Of a stretch of DNA of 34,765 nucleotides, positions 15,811 to 25,761 are shown piece after piece (the stretch's first letter is position 1; every line of letters starts with the position of its first letter). The notes beneath the pieces are model-generated. The model did not search any database, was not told where the DNA came from, and saw only the letters and a list, made by a program, of their open reading frames with translations. A program made the translations under genes and the position numbers. Source of the DNA: Ruminococcus sp. (GTDB taxonomy: Bacteria > Bacillota > Clostridia > Oscillospirales > Ruminococcaceae); assembly GCA_012718885.1 (NCBI GenBank), contig JAAYBK010000091.1, forward strand, positions 1-34,765, in the 5' to 3' direction.

Positions 15811-18800
15811 TTATATATCAACGGGTATTGATCTTTTGAGCTCGAAAGAGTACAAATACGCAGCTTTGACTTTTTTTCTCATTGTCAGCTCGATAGCCGA
15901 GCGGTAAAGTCTGAGCTGAACGCTGTAGCGCTCTGCAAGGCTGCTTGCCGAAGACCCTCTGTCGGACTTATAATCCACAATTACTATCTGCCCGTCTTCT
16001 TCAAACATAAGGTCAACAATGCCCTTTATCATACCGTCTGAACGGCTGAGTACCTCCATAAGATCGCTGTCGATATCAAGCTGACGGACTGCGACCATGA
16101 ACTTTTTCTCACGCCACACATTTTCCGCAGACCTTATCCTTGCATAAAGCTCGCTTTCAAAGAAAGCCGATACAAGCCCTGCATCAACTGCGGAAGCCTG
16201 CTCTGCCGTAAGGAAGCCATTGGCAGTCATCCTTTCTGCCTCAGCCTCAGGAGACTTTATGGCCTCCTCAAAATCACAATACTGGAAAAAGGTGTGCAGC
16301 GCAGTACCTCTCTCCGCACCTGTCAGCTTCTTTGCTCCGGTGCAGAATCTCGGGCGTTTCAGTCTGAAATCGAACTCCTCGTCGTCACCCTTGAACTTTC
16401 TTGTTATCTGAGTAACACTAAGCTTTGCCGGCATTTCCGACAGTCTCCGGTCATATGGATGAGCTATCAGCTCCATGAGCTGGCCGCAGATCATTTCGTC
16501 CGGCTCAGCCTCCTCCGGGATCTCCTCCGAGAAGATATCCTCTGCCGTCACGGGATGAGCTGTCTCCCAGGTGAAAAGATCTCCGCCATATAAAGCTGCC
16601 GGCAGCCCGTATCCGCTGGTCAGTCCTATCCCCTCAGCTATCTCACGGAACGAGCTGTGGCGGAACAATACCGGCCAGAGCCAGTCAGAAAACGATTTTG
16701 CCTCGCTGACCGCATCAAATATATCTCCGCCCCGTACTACACAGCCGTCCAGCAGGCTCTGAACACGCTTCAGAGACTTTTCACCGCATTTCAGATTGAT
16801 GAACAGCTTCTGCCTTGCCCTTGTCAGGCCGACATAGAGCAGTCTCATCTCCTCGCTCCGGGTACTGCGGTTCTCCTCCTCGGTGAGCATGGTGTGCTGG
16901 AAGGTCTTGTATTTACGGACGATCTCCGGATCATAGAGAGTATAGCCAATCCTGCCGTCCGCCGAGCACATCACTGCGTCGCTGTCAAAGCGGAACTGGT
17001 GCGAGGTCTCTGCGATGAAAACAAATGGATATTCAAGTCCCTTTGAGCCGTGGAAGGTTTGTATGGACACATAGTCACCCGAGGAAGCAGAAGCCTTTCC
17101 CTGAGCAATATCGCCGTTCTCAAGCACTCTGTCGATATGGCGGATGAAGCCGCCAAGTCCTCCGGAGCCCTCGTATGCAGCAGAGCTCTCGTAGTTCTCC
17201 GCATACTGTATCAGTGTACGCAGATTCGCCCTTTTCTTCTCGCCGTCACTGCTGAGCTGCATAACAGAGATAAAATCTGTGGTATCGTAGATACGGGATA
17301 TCAGCTCCCCAAGCGTCATCGTAACAGCGTCCAGCCTGAACGAATCCAGCGCCCTGAGAAAATCAGAGCATCTCTCCCGGAAGAACATATCTCCGCAGTC
17401 CGGATACTCTCCGGCTTCGATCCTGAGTAGTACCGAATATATAGGACGCTCACGGTCAAGAGATTTTATGAATGCAGTCTCCCCTATGGTGAACATATAC
17501 ATCGGCGATGTCATTACTGCCATCATGGGAATATCCAGCAGCGGGTTATTTATTATCCTCAGAAGATCAGTCAGGACTGCGATCTCCCTTGAGCGCAGAT
17601 ATCCTCCGTCATCCCTGCCACGGGCAGGGATACCTCTTTTTTCCAGCTCCTGAGCATATATGCTCACGTACTTATTGCCACGGACGAGGATGCTGAAATC
17701 TGACGGACAACAAGGCCGTCTGCTCCCGTCCTTGGTTATGACCTCAGTGCCGTTTCTTATCATCTCAGCGATCTTGTCTGCGGTATACTCCGCCTCACTG
17801 TTCCTTGCAGCAGAAGTCTCCGCATCCTCCTCGGGATCGTCAAATACCAGTCCGATATGCGTCTTCACATCCTCCGTGCCGGAATACTCCTGCGCTCCGA
17901 AATACAGCATTTCATCCTCGTTATAGGCTATATCGCCGCATTCCGGGCTCATTATCTGCGAGAACACATAGTTTACAAAATCGATAACGCCCTCAGAGCT
18001 GCGGAAATTCCTGTTGAGTGATATAGCCTTGTTCTCGCAGGTACTCTCCTCGGTATACGGTTCGGAGCTGTTAAGGGTATTGATGAAATTCTTAGGGTTC
18101 GCCAGTCTGAAACGGTAAATGGACTGCTTAACATCGCCTACTAGGAAGACGTTATTGCCATACATCGGCTGTCCGTTCTCATCGTGCTTGTAGTTCTTCG
18201 ATATGAGCTTGAATATCAGATCCTGCTTGTTATTTGAGTCCTGATACTCATCTATCATTATTATGTCATAGCTCTCCGCAGTCCGAAGAGCAGTTTCCGA
18301 CTGTATCAGCCTGCCCTCGCTGTCGGTATCTGCAAGTAGCTCCAGCGCCAGCCGCTCGCCGTCGTCAAAGCTTATTGCGTTTTTCTCACATTTGCGCCGC
18401 CAGACAATCTCCTGATACTTTCTCAGCACCTGCGTCAGTATCTCCGTTACAGTTCCGGCTTCTCGGTAATCGCTCTCCACGGAAGCAGTGCTGTCGATGA
18501 CTGCCGCCGGTATCTTTTTCAGCACATCCCTTCTTGCCTTGTAGATATCACGCAACGCCTTATTATGTGGAGTTTTAGCGGTAACACGCTCAAGCTGGGC
18601 AAATGAGGTCAGCCTGTCTGCCTCATCCTCATCGGGGAAGCGGCCTGAGCGAAGGATATCCCTCAACTCGCAGAGCTTGTCATAATCCTCCTCTGCCGTG
18701 GCAAAGGACTTCTGAGCCTGGGGATAGTTCTCCCTGTCCGGGAAAATGGCAGGCATAAGGTCGAGACAGTCTTCAGCTATACGGACGCCCTTTTCCACTC

Positions 18801-19446
18801 TTCTCATCAGAGAGCTGTGCAGAGCTTTATAGTATATTGAATCACGGAATGACTTATGATACTCCTCAACAGCCTTATCCAGCCATCTGTCACGCAGGGC
18901 AACTGACGAGAGGAATGAATCTGCCTTGCTGATAACTCCCATGAGCGCCCTGCTGTTCTTTATGCAGAAACGGTCATAGAGATAGGATATCTTGTCATAT
19001 TCATTCTCGGTATAGTAATCGAAAAGCTCCTCCATAGCCTGTGACATCAGCACGCTGGTGTCGGTCTCGTCCAGCACTCCGAAGCCGGAGGTAATGCCCT
19101 GATCGGTTATATTGTCTCTCAGGAGCTCAAAGCAGAAGGAGTTGATAGTTGAGATCTTTGCGCTCTGGAGAAGTATCTGCTGCCGGAGAAGATGAGGATT
19201 TCCCGGATCATCAGTTATCATTGCACGCAGCTTGTTGTCGAGACGCTTTTTCAGCTCTGCTGCCGCATCGTTTGTAAAGGTAACGATTATCATCCGGTCG
19301 GCATGAACGCCGGACTGTGGATCGGCAATGAGCTTAACAAGTCTCTCTGTCAGGACGGCTGTCTTGCCGCTTCCGGCTGCCGCAGAGACTATAACAGAGG
19401 CATTTCTTGCATTTATCGCATCCTCCTGCTGTTTTGTCCATGCCAT
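15811..19446 (-). CDS. addA: ATP-dependent helicase/nuclease subunit A
   Basis: The 1211-residue helicase-nuclease subunit of AddAB, which resects double-strand breaks for RecA-dependent repair. The UvrD-like Walker A is SAAAGSGKTAVLTERL near 20-35. Walker B is IIMIDEYQDS near 385, and LVGDVKQSIYRFR follows as motif III. Later SF1 motifs include QTFHGSKGLEYPFV and LLYVGLTRARQKL. The RecB-type nuclease is at the C-terminus: GIVDLMFEE and IVDYKSDRG, with the Asp and Lys of the active site present. Its ATG shares one base with the addB stop, so the two are translated together. Confidence 0.96.
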   Translation of the reverse strand: MAWTKQQEDAINARNASVIVSAAAGSGKTAVLTERLVKLIADPQSGVHADRMIIVTFTNDAAAELKKRLDNKLRAMITDDPGNPHLLRQQILLQSAKISTINSFCFELLRDNITDQGITSGFGVLDETDTSVLMSQAMEELFDYYTENEYDKISYLYDRFCIKNSRALMGVISKADSFLSSVALRDRWLDKAVEEYHKSFRDSIYYKALHSSLMRRVEKGVRIAEDCLDLMPAIFPDRENYPQAQKSFATAEEDYDKLCELRDILRSGRFPDEDEADRLTSFAQLERVTAKTPHNKALRDIYKARRDVLKKIPAAVIDSTASVESDYREAGTVTEILTQVLRKYQEIVWRRKCEKNAISFDDGERLALELLADTDSEGRLIQSETALRTAESYDIIMIDEYQDSNNKQDLIFKLISKNYKHDENGQPMYGNNVFLVGDVKQSIYRFRLANPKNFINTLNSSEPYTEESTCENKAISLNRNFRSSEGVIDFVNYVFSQIMSPECGDIAYNEDEMLYFGAQEYSGTEDVKTHIGLVFDDPEEDAETSAARNSEAEYTADKIAEMIRNGTEVITKDGSRRPCCPSDFSILVRGNKYVSIYAQELEKRGIPARGRDDGGYLRSREIAVLTDLLRIINNPLLDIPMMAVMTSPMYMFTIGETAFIKSLDRERPIYSVLLRIEAGEYPDCGDMFFRERCSDFLRALDSFRLDAVTMTLGELISRIYDTTDFISVMQLSSDGEKKRANLRTLIQYAENYESSAAYEGSGGLGGFIRHIDRVLENGDIAQGKASASSGDYVSIQTFHGSKGLEYPFVFIAETSHQFRFDSDAVMCSADGRIGYTLYDPEIVRKYKTFQHTMLTEEENRSTRSEEMRLLYVGLTRARQKLFINLKCGEKSLKRVQSLLDGCVVRGGDIFDAVSEAKSFSDWLWPVLFRHSSFREIAEGIGLTSGYGLPAALYGGDLFTWETAHPVTAEDIFSEEIPEEAEPDEMICGQLMELIAHPYDRRLSEMPAKLSVTQITRKFKGDDEEFDFRLKRPRFCTGAKKLTGAERGTALHTFFQYCDFEEAIKSPEAEAERMTANGFLTAEQASAVDAGLVSAFFESELYARIRSAENVWREKKFMVAVRQLDIDSDLMEVLSRSDGMIKGIVDLMFEEDGQIVIVDYKSDRGSSASSLAERYSVQLRLYRSAIELTMRKKVKAAYLYSFELKRSIPVDI

Positions 19447-22400
19447 CAGTCCTTCCTCCTTTCCTTATCCTTTTTGCCAAGGATCTCCTCTGCCTCGACA
19501 AGCTTCTCCGTCTCCGGCAGTCTGTATCTTTCCATTCTTGAATTGCCGCATATATTCACGTAATCACAGAAATCGCAGGGCTTATCCTTTCCGGTTATCA
19601 GCGGAACCGCCTCTGCGTCTCCGGAAAGCAGCGACTCCGCCATTTCACGCAGCTCGCCGTACACGTAGTCTCTCAGCCTGCCCATACTCTCGCCGGATAT
19701 ACAGCCGGAGGAGCGGCGGTCGATATCTCCGGAGGAAGTGAGCTTGACAGGGATGAATCTGCCCTCAACACCCGTCTCCATGGCTTCCAGCACATCCAAA
19801 TCCTCCAGCACAAGTCCGCTGGTCCTTAGTCCGGATTCTATCACCGGCTCATTCCTGCCCTCGATACGATGCGGCTCAAGCTTGACATCGCTGAGCTGTA
19901 TAGGAGAATAGAGCACTCCTGCCGGACGGTATCCCTCGTAGATACCGCCGTTATCAGTGGCAGCAAAAAGGTACAGCAGCATCTGTAGATTGATGCCGCC
20001 GGCCAGTGTTTCCGGAGTTATTGTCTTGCGGCTGCTCTTGTAGTCAACGATTCGCAGGTACCTTCCGCCGTTGATATCACATACGTCCGCACGGTCGATG
20101 ATGCCGCCGAAAAACAGTTCCTTGTCTCCGCCGAAGCGCAGCACCACCGGAGAGCTTTTTCTGAGATCAAGCTCGTATTTATCCGGTACGAATGAGGTGT
20201 TCATAAGAGCGTGCTGAGTATGGAGAATAACGTCTCCCAGGCGCTCTGTAAGCTTGTTGTACATCAGCTCAAATCTGGCATTCTTGCCGAATTCGCCTGC
20301 CAGCTTGTCTGTACGGTACTTATCAGCACACCGGCTTATAGCGCTCTTTATCTCATCATATGGCATTGTCACGAAGTCATTTTTGGAGTGCGAACCAAGT
20401 ATGTTCCTGAAACATTCATGTATGAGCTCACCGGATATCCTTGCATCCAACTCCACCTTCTCACAGGTTTGCAGCCTCAGGCATTTGTTGCAGAAGTATT
20501 TGAAATGGCAGAGATCGTACTCCTCCAGATTAGACGGCGACAGCCTCAGAGGCTCGAAGCTTTTCAGCTTCTGCATTATCTCCGTATCCACATGAAAATC
20601 CTGTGTATATCCGGATCTGCTGAGGACATAAGCTGTCCTGCGGCGATATTCCGGCTCGCTCATAAGTATCTTTTTCAGGGAAGCCACCGACACGGAATTA
20701 CTGTTCCGCTCCTGCATATAGTGGTAGAAGGCAGAATGCATAGTCACACCGTAATAATGGGGCGGTATCTGCTGCTCGGTGACGAGAACGCCCTTTCCGA
20801 ACATGGAAAGTATCTGATCCACCGGCGGTGCAGGGTATTTTGCCTGACCTGAAAGGTCGGAAAGCGGATAGCTTATACAGAACCGCTCCGAAGCTGCTGA
20901 AAGAGATTTGTAGACGATCAGTCGCTCTGATGCGATCAGGTCGGAAAGCGGACGTGATATCTCAATGCCGCTCTTTGACAGCCTCAGCTTGTCATTTTCG
21001 GAGAAAAGACCGTGAACGCTGACATTGTTCGGGAAATCCCCGTCATTTGCGCCCATAACAAAGACAATCCTCGGGGAATTGAGCCTTGCAGTTCTTGCCG
21101 ATGCAGCTATGACTGAATCCAGCGTCTGAGGCGGAACAGAATAGGTTATCCTGCTTATCATAGAGCGTATCATAGCCGAAAGCTCAGAGAAGCCGATCTC
21201 CCTTTCGCCGAGGGTATCGCTGATACTGTCAAGTATATCTATCAGGCAGCCCCAGAGCCTCTTCAGCTCTGAAGCCTCAAAGTCACGGTCATTCCGCACC
21301 AGCGCTCCCATAAGACGGCCTGTATTCTTCTCAGCACCGCAGTTTATGAGATACTCGTAAAGCAGCCGGCAGGCCTTCTCAGCAGTGAGCTTCCTGCCCA
21401 GCTTTTTACGGAGAGAAAGCACCGGAGCGATGAAGCCCTCCCTCATACTCTCCAGCATTTCAATGTCAGGATCCTCCGCTTCAAAGGGAGCTGCCCACAT
21501 CTCTCCGTCTATCCCCCATTTGTAGCAGTAATTCTCCAGCAGGGATACATCTGTCAGGGAATAGTCAAGGATGCCGCTTTTCAGTATGCGGAATATATGC
21601 TCCGTCCTCAGCTTCTTAGCAGTGAGAAGATCAAGCAGCGAGGTGAAGAAAACCATTATTGCAGTATGGTTTACAGGCCGCTCTATACTGAGGAAATAAG
21701 GGATATCATAGCGCTCGAAGGCTGCCTTCAGCACCGCAGCATAGGCGGCAATGTCATTGGAGAGGACAGCCATATCGCTGAATCTGAGGGAGGGATCGGC
21801 ACAGATCAGCCTTTTGATAGTGGCGCAGACGTACTCCGCCTCGCTGTACATATCTCTTGCCTCAAAGACCGTGATATGCTCTGCCACCGGAACATCCCCT
21901 GCTCCTTTTTTGAAGCTCCGCATAATATGCCCGCTCATATATTCAAGATCGGGATACCTGAATCTGTGGCTCCTGCCGCAGGAAGTAATCTTGTACTGCA
22001 TATTGAGCTCCCGGCAGATATCAGCTATCCTGCGGAAGGTAGTGTTTACCGATTCAAAAAGAGTATACTCCCCGGCATCAACATCGTCAGTGCGGAGAGT
22101 TATTGTAACATTTTCAGCGGAGGATATCATATACCTCAACATTTCAAGCTGGTCGCCGGTAAAGCTCTCAAACTCATCCAGATATATCTCCTTGCCGCAG
22201 AAATACCTGTTGAAGTTGGCTATCTTAGCAGCCTCACGGATATTCTCAAGTGAATCCTTGAAGCCGTACTCACTCATAAGCTGCTCATACTCAAAATAGA
22301 TACCTGCAACATCCAGGGTCTTGTCACGGAGCCTGTCCTCCTCAAGGAGAGCCTTTTCCGTGAGCAGCTCCGGCTGTATGCCCGAACGCTTCATATCGCT

Positions 22401-22784
22401 GATAAGTGTCAGCAGTTCCTCCGCAAATCCGCTCTGAGAGCTCTGGCGGCGGAAGAACCTGAGGCTTTCCGGTCTGTTCCTGACAGTATCTATTGCCTGA
22501 TATATTAGGATCATCCTTGCCAGCTCGTCAGCATACTCCCCGTTCCTGTCGGGCTCTCCGTAGAGCTGGAAGAGCTGTCTTGCAAGTCCGGTAAAGCTCA
22601 GCGAATAAAGCTCATTGAATTTTTCCGGTCCGATGAAATCATAGAGGTTCTTGTCGAACTCGTAGGAATACTGCTCCGGCACAAGTATGACCTGCTGAGC
22701 GCCTTTGTCAGCCATAGCCTTTATCCTGCCGAACATCATAGTGGACTTGCCGCTGCCGGCCTGTCCGATAATAAACTCTATCAT
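19446..22784 (-). CDS. addB: ATP-dependent nuclease subunit B
   Basis: The 1112-residue partner of AddA. It has the N-terminal Walker A GQAGSGKST near residue 7, a degenerate helicase body and a C-terminal nuclease with GGIIDRADV and LRIVDYKSSR. Cysteines for the iron-sulfur cluster that holds the nuclease domain are visible: one in EEYDLCHFKYFC and three in KPCDFCDYVNICG near the end. I put the start at the ATG at 22784, giving MIEFIIGQAGSGKS as in other AddB proteins; an earlier ATG at 22823 would fall within the loop of the upstream gene's terminator. A promoter was not clearly seen. Confidence 0.94.
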   Translation of the reverse strand: MIEFIIGQAGSGKSTMMFGRIKAMADKGAQQVILVPEQYSYEFDKNLYDFIGPEKFNELYSLSFTGLARQLFQLYGEPDRNGEYADELARMILIYQAIDTVRNRPESLRFFRRQSSQSGFAEELLTLISDMKRSGIQPELLTEKALLEEDRLRDKTLDVAGIYFEYEQLMSEYGFKDSLENIREAAKIANFNRYFCGKEIYLDEFESFTGDQLEMLRYMISSAENVTITLRTDDVDAGEYTLFESVNTTFRRIADICRELNMQYKITSCGRSHRFRYPDLEYMSGHIMRSFKKGAGDVPVAEHITVFEARDMYSEAEYVCATIKRLICADPSLRFSDMAVLSNDIAAYAAVLKAAFERYDIPYFLSIERPVNHTAIMVFFTSLLDLLTAKKLRTEHIFRILKSGILDYSLTDVSLLENYCYKWGIDGEMWAAPFEAEDPDIEMLESMREGFIAPVLSLRKKLGRKLTAEKACRLLYEYLINCGAEKNTGRLMGALVRNDRDFEASELKRLWGCLIDILDSISDTLGEREIGFSELSAMIRSMISRITYSVPPQTLDSVIAASARTARLNSPRIVFVMGANDGDFPNNVSVHGLFSENDKLRLSKSGIEISRPLSDLIASERLIVYKSLSAASERFCISYPLSDLSGQAKYPAPPVDQILSMFGKGVLVTEQQIPPHYYGVTMHSAFYHYMQERNSNSVSVASLKKILMSEPEYRRRTAYVLSRSGYTQDFHVDTEIMQKLKSFEPLRLSPSNLEEYDLCHFKYFCNKCLRLQTCEKVELDARISGELIHECFRNILGSHSKNDFVTMPYDEIKSAISRCADKYRTDKLAGEFGKNARFELMYNKLTERLGDVILHTQHALMNTSFVPDKYELDLRKSSPVVLRFGGDKELFFGGIIDRADVCDINGGRYLRIVDYKSSRKTITPETLAGGINLQMLLYLFAATDNGGIYEGYRPAGVLYSPIQLSDVKLEPHRIEGRNEPVIESGLRTSGLVLEDLDVLEAMETGVEGRFIPVKLTSSGDIDRRSSGCISGESMGRLRDYVYGELREMAESLLSGDAEAVPLITGKDKPCDFCDYVNICGNSRMERYRLPETEKLVEAEEILGKKDKERRKD

Positions 22785-22806
22785 AATACCTGCCTGTCCG
22801 CATAAA

Positions 22807-22839
22807 ATATGCATACCGATCATTGACCGGTATGCATAT
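22807..22839 (-). terminator. Terminator of the GH25 gene
   Basis: A perfect 12-bp stem (22807-22818 with 22828-22839) surrounds a nine-base loop, nine bases past the stop of the GH25 gene, and the minus-strand tail reads TTTTATG. It sits between that gene and addB. Confidence 0.75.
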
Positions 22840-22847
22840 GATGCTTA

Positions 22848-24557
22848 TCAATATCCGTTAAGGTGGTTATTCTTCATAATTGAAGGGAAGGGGTAGTACG
22901 CATAGTTCAGATTAACATTAGTTGAGACTCCGTTCACCTGTCCGCTGCCTGTATACTGCCAGAGGCTGTATGAACCTGAATACTGAGGCTTTTCAACATC
23001 GTGATTAGCTACCCAGACATCATATTTCTGGAAGATAGATGGCTGTAGCTTATTGCTGAGGAAGCTTGCATAGCTCTTTATGGCTATGTAGTAGCCCTTG
23101 CTTTCCATATAGGAGCAGAATGTATCAGCGATAGCGCTGATCTGCTCTGCGTTCATACCTGAGATACCGGGACATCCCATTTCTACGTATACCGGGTACT
23201 CAAACTTATAGCTCTTTATAGTATTATAGAACAGCTCTGCTTCCTTCTTGGCCTCTGAAGTATTTGTAGCGTAGCTGTACCAGTATACTCCGCAGTCGAG
23301 GCCGGACGCCTTTGCAGCTTTGATGTTCTTATCGAAGTACTTGTCCTTCTGATTCTCATACATACCGTATCCTGCACGTATGATCGCAAAGTCAACGCCT
23401 GAAGCCTTGACCTTTGCCCAGTCTATATCGCCCTGCCACTCAGATACGTCAATGCCCTTTGCAACACCGGTATTAGCCGGCTTGACACCTGTTGACTCAG
23501 TTACAGGCATAGACGATGGGAGCGGTGATGAAGAATTGACATAAGTATCAGGGGAAACGATGTAGGGATAATTCAGATAGCAATGATCCATATCTACATC
23601 AGTAGATATGCCCTTGACCTTGCCTGTCCACGAATACTGCCACATACCGTAGCTGCCGGTATACTGCTGCTTCAGCTTTGACTCTGTTATGCCAACGCTT
23701 GCGACCCATACATCATACTTCTCACGCACATTATCATATATCTTTGTCATAAGCAGATTTGAATAGCTGTAAAGACCTACATAATAGCCCTTTTCCTTGA
23801 GGGTCGAGCAGAAGGACTCTACCATGATAGAGATGATATGCGTAGGAAGTCCCATCTGGGAAGAATCCTCTATATCGAAGTATACAGGGTACTGGAGCTT
23901 ATAGTTCTTGATAGCTTCATAGCAAGACTCAGCCTCATTCTGTGCGGCCTTCTTTGCTCTGTACCGTGTTCTCTGATCGTCGGTAGTGAGCTTTTTGTAC
24001 TCCGGATCGTTCTCACATTCCGCAATAACGTCCTTATTGGAGGGAGTAGCGTAGCTGTACCAGTAAACGCCCACATCCATGCCTACGGCCTGAGCATTTT
24101 CGATGTTGTACTTGAAGGTAGTATCTATCTGATTAGGATACTTCTTTGCGTAGCCGTATCCTGCTCGTATGATAGCATAGTCAACTCCGCTTTCCTTTAC
24201 AGCCTTCCAGTCGATCTTGCCCTGTGCATAGGAAACGTCAATGCCCTCCTTCTTCATGTATCTGCTTGGCGGCGGCGGTGGTGTTTCCTTTACAGTAACA
24301 AAGTCCTGATGAGCGTTGTAGATATCGAACACATTGAATGGTTCTTCAGCGGCCATATCCTGCTCATCAGTTGAAATAGCATCTGCTGTTGATATTGACG
24401 CTTTACTTTCCGCATTATTTGTGCTATCATATATATCAGAGACAGGATTCTCTGATATCTGACCGGCATTGGCGGTCAGCAGTGATGCAGTGGGAAATAC
24501 TGCTGTTGCTAACACACAAGATAATACTGCGGAAAGCAGCCTTTTAGAACAAATCAT
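22848..24557 (-). CDS. Secreted protein with two GH25 lysozyme domains, second degenerate
   Basis: A 569-residue exported protein. A signal peptide (about 1-31, ending TANAG) is followed by a low-complexity linker with PPPPPS at 93-98, GH25 domain 1 (about 104-335), a Ser/Pro linker and GH25 domain 2 (about 365-560). GH25 enzymes cut the MurNAc-GlcNAc bond of peptidoglycan. Domain 1 has D107 in GIDVSY and the D228-x-E230 pair in YFDIED, so it should be active. In domain 2 the same place reads YVEMGC: D becomes E459 and the catalytic E becomes G461; the DVD near its end is also NVN. Domain 2 may therefore bind rather than cut. No dockerin or SH3 domain was seen. The promoter carries a WalR-like box. 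Confidence 0.92.
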   Translation of the reverse strand: MICSKRLLSAVLSCVLATAVFPTASLLTANAGQISENPVSDIYDSTNNAESKASISTADAISTDEQDMAAEEPFNVFDIYNAHQDFVTVKETPPPPPSRYMKKEGIDVSYAQGKIDWKAVKESGVDYAIIRAGYGYAKKYPNQIDTTFKYNIENAQAVGMDVGVYWYSYATPSNKDVIAECENDPEYKKLTTDDQRTRYRAKKAAQNEAESCYEAIKNYKLQYPVYFDIEDSSQMGLPTHIISIMVESFCSTLKEKGYYVGLYSYSNLLMTKIYDNVREKYDVWVASVGITESKLKQQYTGSYGMWQYSWTGKVKGISTDVDMDHCYLNYPYIVSPDTYVNSSSPLPSSMPVTESTGVKPANTGVAKGIDVSEWQGDIDWAKVKASGVDFAIIRAGYGMYENQKDKYFDKNIKAAKASGLDCGVYWYSYATNTSEAKKEAELFYNTIKSYKFEYPVYVEMGCPGISGMNAEQISAIADTFCSYMESKGYYIAIKSYASFLSNKLQPSIFQKYDVWVANHDVEKPQYSGSYSLWQYTGSGQVNGVSTNVNLNYAYYPFPSIMKNNHLNGY

Positions 24558-24640
24558 TTCTCACATTCTCCTTTTAATATCCATTTTTTCTTCTTACCCA
24601 TTATCCATCCTTCAGGGTGATTCTTCTTCATTAACCTTTG

Positions 24641-24657
24641 TGTAACCCTTTTGTAAC
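24641..24657 (+). promoter_or_regulatory. WalR-type operator at the GH25 promoter
   Basis: The plus strand reads TGTAAC-CCTTT-TGTAAC, an exact match to the WalR (YycF) consensus TGTWAH-N5-TGTWAH. It begins four bases from the -10 of the GH25 promoter and covers the likely transcription start, a place where bound regulator would repress. Confidence 0.65.
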
Positions 24658-24660
24658 GTA

Positions 24661-24689
24661 ATTATATCATAAAACAAGTGACAATTCAA
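24661..24689 (-). promoter_or_regulatory. Promoter of the GH25 gene
   Basis: Minus strand: -35 TTGAAT (24684-24689), 17-base spacer, perfect -10 TATAAT (24661-24666). The leader to the start codon is about 100 bases. Confidence 0.82.
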
Positions 24690-24708
24690 GAGGGTAATAA
24701 AAAAAACA

Positions 24709-24737
24709 TGTGCAAAAAAATATATTTTGTGTATAAT
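24709..24737 (+). promoter_or_regulatory. Likely promoter of the pseudouridine synthase gene
   Basis: A perfect -10 TATAAT at 24732-24737 has only a weak -35 (TGTGCA, 24709-24714) at 17 bases. It is divergent from the GH25 promoter. Confidence 0.5.
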
Positions 24738-24804
24738 GTTAATTTCATTACCAACTTTTTGGCAATTATACATATAGTATTTCGTAGAAACAGGTGAAAA
24801 AATC

Positions 24805-25761
24805 TTGAAAGAATTTGTGATAAATAACAATGACAGTGGCCAGAGGATAGATAAATTTATCCAAAAAGCCATGCCGGATATGCCGAAGAGCATGATGTAC
24901 AAGCTTATCCGGAAAAAGGATATCAAGTTGAACGGCAAGCGATGCGAGCTGTCAGCCCGGCTGAGCGAGGGCGATGTCGTAAGGGTCTACGTAAAGGATG
25001 AGCTGTCCGCTGTCCGTGAGCAGGATCTTAGCTTCATGGAGGCCTCGTCAGAGCTTGAAATAGTGTACGAGGACGAAAATATCCTTGTTGCGAACAAGCC
25101 TGCGGGAGTAGAAACTCATCCCTCCTACGGCGAAGTGAAGGATACTCTCATCGACAGGATAAAGAAGTATCTCTGTGAAAAAGGCGAATATGATCCCTCA
25201 TCGGAAAGCTCATTTTCCCCTGCGGTATGCAGCCGCCTTGACAGGAATACTGCCGGGCTTGTAACTGCCGCAAAGAACGCAATGGCTCTCCGTGAGGTAA
25301 ATTCCGCAATACGCAGCGGAGAGCTGCACAAGATATACCGGTGTATCTGCGTCTCGTCCCTGCCGAAGGAAAGTGATATCATAACCGCTTACCATAAAAA
25401 GGATACTGCCAGGAATACAGTCCGCATATCAGACTCCCCGGAGGAAGGATTCAAGGAGATACGCACCGGCTACAAGGTCCTGAAACAGAACAAGGGCCTC
25501 TTCCTTGTGGAAGTGACCCTTTTTACCGGACGTACTCACCAGATAAGAGCTCACCTTGCACATATCGGCTCCCCTCTTCTCGGTGACGGTAAATACGGTG
25601 ATGTTGCCGTCAATAAGAGGTATGGAGTCTTTCAGCAGGCTCTCTGTGCTTACGCAGTAAGATTCTCTCTGCCAGAGGAGTCTCCTCTTAGCTATCTCAA
25701 TACAAAGGAGATATGCTCCGGAACTCCCGGATTTGAAAAGAAATATTTCTCCGTCAGTTAG
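24805..25761 (+). CDS. RluA-family 23S rRNA pseudouridine synthase
   Basis: A 318-residue RNA-modifying enzyme. An S4 RNA-binding domain (about 12-75; GQRIDKFIQKAMPDMPKSMMYKLIRKKDIKLNG) precedes the RluA catalytic domain. The catalytic aspartate is D146 in SRLDRNTAGL, and the later blocks TGRTHQIRAHLAHIGSPLLGDGKYG are classical. Which uridines it modifies (RluC/RluD-like sites) is not decidable. The start is a TTG at 24805, preceded by AGGTGA seven bases away; it gives the N-terminus expected for the family. Its stop overlaps the stop of tyrA on the other strand by eight bases. Confidence 0.92.
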   Translation: MKEFVINNNDSGQRIDKFIQKAMPDMPKSMMYKLIRKKDIKLNGKRCELSARLSEGDVVRVYVKDELSAVREQDLSFMEASSELEIVYEDENILVANKPAGVETHPSYGEVKDTLIDRIKKYLCEKGEYDPSSESSFSPAVCSRLDRNTAGLVTAAKNAMALREVNSAIRSGELHKIYRCICVSSLPKESDIITAYHKKDTARNTVRISDSPEEGFKEIRTGYKVLKQNKGLFLVEVTLFTGRTHQIRAHLAHIGSPLLGDGKYGDVAVNKRYGVFQQALCAYAVRFSLPEESPLSYLNTKEICSGTPGFEKKYFSVS

